A stretch of DNA of 11,991 nucleotides, taken from assembly GCA_027604665.1 (NCBI GenBank), contig JADGIZ010000545.1, positions 1 through 11,991 on the forward strand, written 5' to 3'. The notes beneath the pieces were generated by a model. It was not told where the DNA came from. It ran no database searches and saw nothing but the letters and a program-made list of their open reading frames with translations. Position 1 is the stretch's first letter; each line of letters starts with the position of its first letter. Both the position numbers and the translations under genes were made by a program. This document shows positions 8,801 through 11,991 of this stretch, piece by piece. The DNA comes from Polyrhizophydium stewartii. Its lineage: Eukaryota > Chytridiomycota > Chytridiomycetes > Rhizophydiales.

Positions 8801-10116
8801 GTTGCTCCACAGCTCCGTTGCCGATGGCGACGATGCCGATGCCGCGCGCGCGAGGGTCGCGTTGGCGGCAATGATGCCGCCTTGCGTGTGCATCAACAGC
8901 GTGCCTCCAACGACGGCGGCGTTGCTGATCCTGGGTGTTCCCGAAGCTTGCGAGTTGCAGACGTCCACGCCTGGCGCATTATCCGAACGTCAACGATGCA
9001 ACCTGGTGACTGTGTTGGCTGGGACCGCGCAAGCACCGATTGGCTCACCAGCTTTGACAGATGACGGGAATGAGGCGGACAATGTCTTGAACGTGGCCAG
9101 CTCGTCCGACGACGCGAGCAAGACAGTGCCAGCAGTGCTCCCTGCCACGGCGATCCACAGCGGCGCGACTCCGGCAAGGTCGTTGACTTGCACGCTGATT
9201 GATGCCGAAAACGTGGGGTCCATAAGCGGGCTTGCCGCCGTCTGCAGCGAGACTGGCGCAGCGGATCAGCGCCAACATGGAGAAGCCCGTCACGAAGCCG
9301 CCTCACAGTGCAAGAACTTACTCGACGACGAGAGCGGCAGCCACGACACCGGGATCACCACGATTAGCGACTCGATGCCACCAAACTCGAGTCGCGGCGA
9401 GAGAATGCGGCCGGTGGTCACTGTCACGGACACGATGCTCGACGCCGCGGTCGAGAACGGGATGGTCCAGTCCGAGATGCCCGGGGTGAGGTCTACGCGG
9501 TGATGCGTGAGCGACGGCTGGTCATTTGGGCCGCGGGTCCGAAACAGGCCAGCGGCTCACCCGCGATCCATGTGTTGTTGAGCGAGCCCGGCGACAGTGC
9601 GGGCTGCTTGATGTCGGCGTAGATCTCGGGGAAGCCGCCCAGGTTGGCAAGCTCAGCGACGCACACGCCGCAGGCCGACCCGTCTGCCTGGCAACGCAAG
9701 GAGAGTGGGAGGTCAGAAGCTTGGCTCGCGGCCGCTGCGAGCCGGCATGGGCGTGCTGCACAGCACCGCACACCGTGTTGGCGATGCGGAGCTTGAGGTA
9801 GTAGTTGGCCAGCGGCACGACCGCCGACGCCGGCACCCACGCGACTGCTGCAGCCGTGTAGTTCCAGTTGGCTTGCGTGCGCGGCACGACGGTCCAGTCC
9901 CTGGATGTGCGTCGGGGCGAGGCCGTCAGCACGATGGTGTCGCACCAAGTCGAGCCGAGCTCGCGGACAGCGTGAGCCAGTGGCGGCCGCAAGCACCGAC
10001 CACTTGTATGCGGCTGTGGAGGTCGCGGCGGCGGGCCGCAAGGCATTGGCAGGCCCCAGCACAGCGAGCACGATGGCGGCGCACAGCAAGCGCAGCCTGG
10101 ACTCGCTCAGCGGCAT
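5846..10116 (-). CDS. CatSper delta/epsilon-like type I membrane protein, 9 exons, about 1,226 aa
   Basis: Probable auxiliary subunit of a CatSper-like flagellar Ca2+ channel. Inferred exons: 10116-10004, 9900-9774, 9687-9561, 9492-9322, 9252-9049, 8970-8645, 8583-8385, 8324-7381, 7315-5846. The N-terminus is a signal peptide with an AxA-type site (GPANA, residues 21-25). The ectodomain carries propeller-like words typical of these subunits: FVYGNALFYSPNLGDTMF (474-491), ETSDNQLWLGKAG (515-527), VPFFDSNGRLFEL (548-560) and IPQAIFLDKWESFSF (640-654). It then has a GCPLHKELVF segment (749 on) and a membrane-proximal SYTLPVRETYCNLTARM pattern (C909). One TM helix lies at about 926-951. The cytoplasmic tail of about 270 aa is Gly-rich, with acidic runs at 1092-1099 and 1166-1174 and a basic end. 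In animals these subunits form the extracellular canopy over the pore. The family call rests on remembered motifs, not a search. The exon 1/2 join and the start (10116 or in-frame 10146) are the least certain points. Confidence 0.68.
6005..6031 (-). repeat. Acidic codon run (DDDDDDEDD) in the CatSper-like tail
   Basis: GAC/GAT triplets with one GAA, read as TCG/GTC-type triplets on the plus strand. They encode six Asp, Glu and two Asp at about residues 1166-1174 of the predicted protein, inside the C-terminal cytoplasmic tail. Confidence 0.85.
6230..6253 (-). repeat. Acidic codon run (EEEEEDDD) in the CatSper-like tail
   Basis: Consecutive GAG/GAA and GAC codons encode five Glu and three Asp at about residues 1092-1099, about 67 residues before the second acidic run. 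Codon choice is mixed for Glu, which suggests selection for charge and not a fresh microsatellite expansion. Confidence 0.8.
7316..7380 (-). other. Intron 8 of the CatSper-like gene (65 bp, phase 0)
   Basis: Donor GAAACG/GTGGGT and acceptor CTGGCACAG/GGA, with CTGACG upstream. The join moves from the LGCALDSET frame to GSNTVSIAVYAGCPL. Without splicing the upstream frame loses the conserved C-terminal half. Confidence 0.88.
8325..8384 (-). other. Probable in-frame intron 7 of the CatSper-like gene (60 bp, phase 1)
   Basis: A strong donor GCTT/GTGAGT, a CTGACG word and acceptor CTCAACAG/TC frame a stop-free stretch of exactly 60 bp. Splicing gives FPTAVPA-F-TENTGLTP. Retention adds 20 residues (CECGSWPLPRLR...). 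The signals match the other introns, so I favour splicing, but the reading frame alone cannot decide. Confidence 0.65.
8584..8644 (-). other. Intron 6 of the CatSper-like gene (61 bp, phase 0)
   Basis: Donor CTTCTC/GTGCGT and acceptor GCCGTGCAG/GAT, with CTGACC about 15 nt before the acceptor. The join gives AVAELL-DSRNNSLKAALF. Reading through hits TAA. Confidence 0.85.
8971..9048 (-). other. Intron 5 of the CatSper-like gene (78 bp, phase 1)
   Basis: Donor GCTG/GTGAGC and acceptor ATGCGCCAG/GCGTG, with a TTGACG word instead of CTGAC. The join gives SVKA-G-VDVCNSQASG. Confidence 0.85.
9253..9321 (-). other. Intron 4 of the CatSper-like gene (69 bp, phase 1)
   Basis: Donor TCGTCGA/GTAAGT is the closest match to the general eukaryotic consensus in the window. 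The acceptor is TGCGCCAG/TC, with CTGATC upstream. The join gives LPLSSS-I-SLQTAASPLM. Confidence 0.85.
9493..9560 (-). other. Intron 3 of the CatSper-like gene (68 bp, phase 1)
   Basis: Donor ATCGCGG/GTGAGC and acceptor CACCGCGTAG/AC. The branch site is unclear (ATGACC or CTCACG). The join gives NNTWIA-D-LTPGISDWTI. Reading through ends at the TAG overlapping the acceptor. Confidence 0.85.
9688..9773 (-). other. Intron 2 of the CatSper-like gene (86 bp, phase 0; donor uncertain)
   Basis: The acceptor GCGTTGCCAG/GCAGAC with CTGACC upstream is clear. Two in-phase donors are possible: ACG/GTGTGC (used here) or GCT/GTGCAG 12 nt further on (intron 9688-9761), which would add four residues, VCGA. 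The first has a better +5 base and -1 G. Confidence 0.7.
9901..10003 (-). other. Intron 1 of the CatSper-like gene (103 bp, phase 2; least certain join)
   Basis: The acceptor GCACATCCAG/GGAC has CTGACG about 25 nt upstream. The best donor of matching phase is TACAA/GTGGTC, giving the join AAYK-DWTVVPRTQ. The frame used by exon 2 also stays open further upstream, to about 9959, with coding-like codons, so a different 5' exon end cannot be excluded. Confidence 0.5.
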
Positions 10117-10252
10117 GTCGAGGCCAGCGTGAGGGAAACTGGGCATGCTGGGCGGAGTTGGAGACCAACACAAAGAACACTCCAGGGGAGAGAGCACAAA
10201 TACATTAAAGCAGCATTTTATGATGTAACCATTATAGATGGGAGTAGGTGGG
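10117..10252. other. 136-bp spacer between the amino acid transporter and the CatSper-like gene
   Basis: The spacer holds the 3' UTR of the transporter and the 5' region of the CatSper-like gene. An in-frame upstream ATG at 10146 would add ten residues to that gene. The left part is GC-rich and the right part contains the AT-rich island listed separately. Confidence 0.55.
10190..10241 (-). promoter_or_regulatory. AT-rich island: candidate poly(A) region or core promoter
   Basis: On the minus strand this reads through TCTATAATGG, CATCATAAAATG and CTTTAATGTATTTG. It is the most AT-rich stretch in an otherwise GC-rich window, just after the permease stop at 10253 and 75-125 bp before the CatSper-like ATG. 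CATAAA is a known poly(A) signal variant and TATAAT resembles a TATA element. The sequence does not tell which job it does, or whether it does both. Confidence 0.4.
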
Positions 10253-11991
10253 TCAGACGGCCAGCGCGGCGGAGTATGTAGGCGCAATGGCGGATACAGA
10301 TGCAGTTGCGGCGGCGGCGGCGGCGGCGGTGCTGGTAATGGCACTGGCGACGGTGTTGACCGTGCCGGAGCCCCCATTGGCAGGACCGGCAACGGCGCCA
10401 AAGAGGATCCACCCAACGTTGAGAACACCGCAGAAAGACCCGGCGAGCGCAAGCGCAAGTGAGAAGGGGCGGCGCCACCCGCCCGTCTCGCGCGTGGTAA
10501 GGTTCCAGTAGAACATAGCCGGCATGACAAAGCACATGATGACGCCGCCCGAGGATCCCGCAAAGGAGATGACGTCCTCGAGCGTGGTGAACCACATGGC
10601 TGTCAGATACGTGAGCGCCAGCGTGACCGATGTGAGGATGAAGCGGCGGCCGCGCTCGTGGTGCATGCGCTCGTGCAACCAGTCCTCGATCGAGGATGTG
10701 ATGGAGTTGCCCGAGTCTGACATGGACACACGAGAGCCGAGCGACGACGACGGTGTCGCCGACAGCGGCGGCGGCAGGTCGTGGTCGGCGATGGACTGGT
10801 ACGACGGGAAACGGCGCGAGCGCCACTTGAAGCCAAGGGTGGTGAGGACGCTGTCGATGGACGCACGCGACGGGTGGATCTGGATGGGCACCGACAGCGC
10901 GGCAAGCAGGGCATACATGAGTCTGCCAAAGGCGATCGGGAAAGTGTTGGGGACTGCGATGGTGCGTCAGACGGCGCTGCATGCGCTCGGGGACACGTAA
11001 AGCCAGGCACGGCTCACTCACAGTTGTCGAGAATCAAGATCATGGATGTGTCACCAAAGGCAAGGAAGCCAATGATGCCCACGGCCAGATACAGCACGCC
11101 GACCGAGATCATGCTAAAGTCGACGACGCGGCGGATGTGGCGCACTTTCTCAGGTGGCAGGTCCTGGCCTCGGTAGTTGGCGCCAACCTCATTGTACACG
11201 GCGAAAAGCTGCGGCGCGCGGTAGTGGCGGTGATCAGGCGACAGTCAGCCGATGAACGCTGAGGCGGTCGTCGTCAACAAGGGTCCCACATTCGGGTGGC
11301 ATGTGAACGAGAAGATGAAGATGGATATGGACTCGAACGCCTCGAGCTTGACCGAGAACCATGGCACGCGCTCGTGTCTTCCCGGATCCGGATGCGGGTG
11401 CTCGACCGAGAAGCTCAAGAACACAACGACGGCAGCGAGATAGAGGGCGGCGGCGAGCGCGGTTGACGAGAACCACCAAAAGTCGTCGACGGAGCGGGCG
11501 TAGCACAGCGGGGCAATAATCACAAGGAAAGCAAACATCCAGAACTTGGGACTTTGAACGAGCACGGCGATCCAGGGCCCGACCAGCGACTCTGGGAAGA
11601 AGAAGGCCGCGGCCTGGGGCATCGAGTCGGCGATCGAGACGAGGTAGCTGACAGCAAAGCCAAAGCAGCTCGCGGCCAGCGCAATGTCGGCCCAGACGGC
11701 GCCGTGCGGGCCCATGGCGGTCTTGGCGAGGGCGGCGTAGGACGGCTCGCCCTCGGACACAAAGAGCGACGACTGCGCGGGGACCCTGCCCGTGCCGCGA
11801 CCGTAGGCGAGCTGGCACGACGAGATGAGCAGGCGGACCGAGAACCACGTCGCGGCGGCGGACACGCAGATGAGCAGCGAGCCGAAGCCCAGGCCGACGG
11901 TTGCAAAGGCGTACGGGAGGCTCATGAGCCCGGTTCCCATGATAGTGTTGATCAGGTCGATCGTGAGCACGAGGACTGCATGCATGCAGGC
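10253..11991 (-). CDS. AAAP-family amino acid permease (SLC36/SLC38/AVT-like), 3 exons, 5' end possibly off window
   Basis: Secondary transporter of neutral amino acids, usually coupled to H+ or Na+, in the plasma or vacuolar/lysosomal membrane; substrate and ion are not readable here. Inferred exons: 11985 (or beyond 11991) to 11290, 11208-11022, 10953-10253. From the ATG at 11985 this is 527 aa. TM1 carries the family hallmark around LINTIMGTGLMSLPYAF. TM3 has CFGFAVSYLVSIADSMP and TM6 has FSFTCHPN joined to LFAVYNEVG. Later come VLYLAVGIIGFLAFGDT, FPIAFGRLMYALLAALSVP and a final group including FAGSSGGVIMCFVMPAMFYW. About eleven helices are expected, as in the family. A Ser-rich hydrophilic loop of about 70 residues precedes TM9, and the C-terminus has an Ala run. 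The ATG at 11985 is only a few residues before TM1 and the frame is open to the edge, so an upstream exon or start is likely. Confidence 0.88.
10308..10330. repeat. GCG/CGC triplet run encoding polyAla at the permease C-terminus
   Basis: Tandem GCG triplets on the plus strand read as GCC/CGC-type triplets in reverse and encode seven Ala in the last 25 residues of the permease (segment STAAAAAAATASVS). This is low-complexity coding sequence, not a separate element. Confidence 0.8.
10954..11021 (-). other. Intron 2 of the amino acid permease gene (68 bp, phase 1)
   Basis: Donor GACAACT/GTGAGT and acceptor CATCGCAG/TC, with CTGACG upstream. The join gives ILILDN-F-PNTFPIAFGRLM, continuing the conserved permease sequence. 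Reading through meets TGA three codons after the exon end. Confidence 0.9.
11209..11289 (-). other. Intron 1 of the amino acid permease gene (81 bp, phase 0)
   Basis: Donor CCGAAT/GTGGGA and acceptor GCGCCGCAG/CTT, with CTGACT upstream. The join gives FTCHPN-LFAVYNEVG, the highly conserved TM6 motif of AAAP permeases. Confidence 0.9.

Noticed and set aside
7123..8871. CatSper-like gene starting at an ATG near 8871
   Set aside because: The first 60-odd residues of that frame are Arg/Ser-rich shadow of exon 6. The true ectodomain continues upstream through spliced exons to a signal peptide at 10116.
9959..10062. Alternative exon 1/2 join of the CatSper-like gene using a donor inside the signal peptide (GCT/GTGCTG) and acceptor CGCGAG
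   Set aside because: It preserves frame, but both splice sites are weak and the join removes the AxA cleavage site. It is kept only as the alternative to the 9901-10003 intron.
1..11991. CRISPR arrays, insertion sequences, tRNA or rRNA genes, bacterial defence or toxin systems
   Set aside because: No spaced direct repeats, terminal inverted repeats, transposase motifs or tRNA-like stems were seen; the only repeats are in-frame triplet runs in coding exons.

Overview
The window looks like nuclear DNA from a GC-rich, intron-containing, gene-dense eukaryote. Every credible gene is broken into exons by short GT-AG introns of about 56-113 bp. Most of these introns carry a CTGAC branch-point-like word shortly before the acceptor. 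All four genes lie on the minus strand, head to tail, with only about 76-164 bp between coding regions. A full-length MDR-type ABC exporter, an AAAP-type amino acid transporter and a protein resembling the delta/epsilon auxiliary subunits of the sperm/flagellar CatSper channel point to a free-living flagellated protist. A gene-dense apusomonad such as Thecamonas would fit, but that name is a guess from memory and not from a match.

Layout from the right edge, in the direction of transcription. 11991-10253: an AAAP/SLC36-SLC38-like amino acid permease in three exons, with its 5' end possibly beyond the window. 10252-10117: a short spacer with an AT-rich island. 10116-5846: a secreted/type I membrane protein in nine inferred exons (about 1,226 aa), with a signal peptide, a large ectodomain with beta-propeller-like and CatSper delta/epsilon-like signatures, one transmembrane helix and a long Gly-rich, acidic cytoplasmic tail. 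5845-5682: spacer. 5681-1318: an intact eight-exon full ABC transporter of the ABCB/P-glycoprotein type (1,281 aa). 1317-1242: a very short spacer. 1241-1: the N-terminal 413 residues of a Gln/Pro-rich protein of unknown function, ending inside a CAG-encoded polyglutamine run that leaves the window.

The four genes do not form an obvious pathway. They are membrane-transport and flagellar/surface genes that happen to be packed together. No tRNA, rRNA, CRISPR array, transposon or bacterial-type operon was seen. The long open frames on the plus strand are antisense shadows of the GC-rich exons. The most interesting item is the CatSper-subunit-like gene, both for its presence in a protist and for its unusual acidic tail. 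All exon joins were worked out by hand from reading frame, family conservation and splice signals, and need RNA support.
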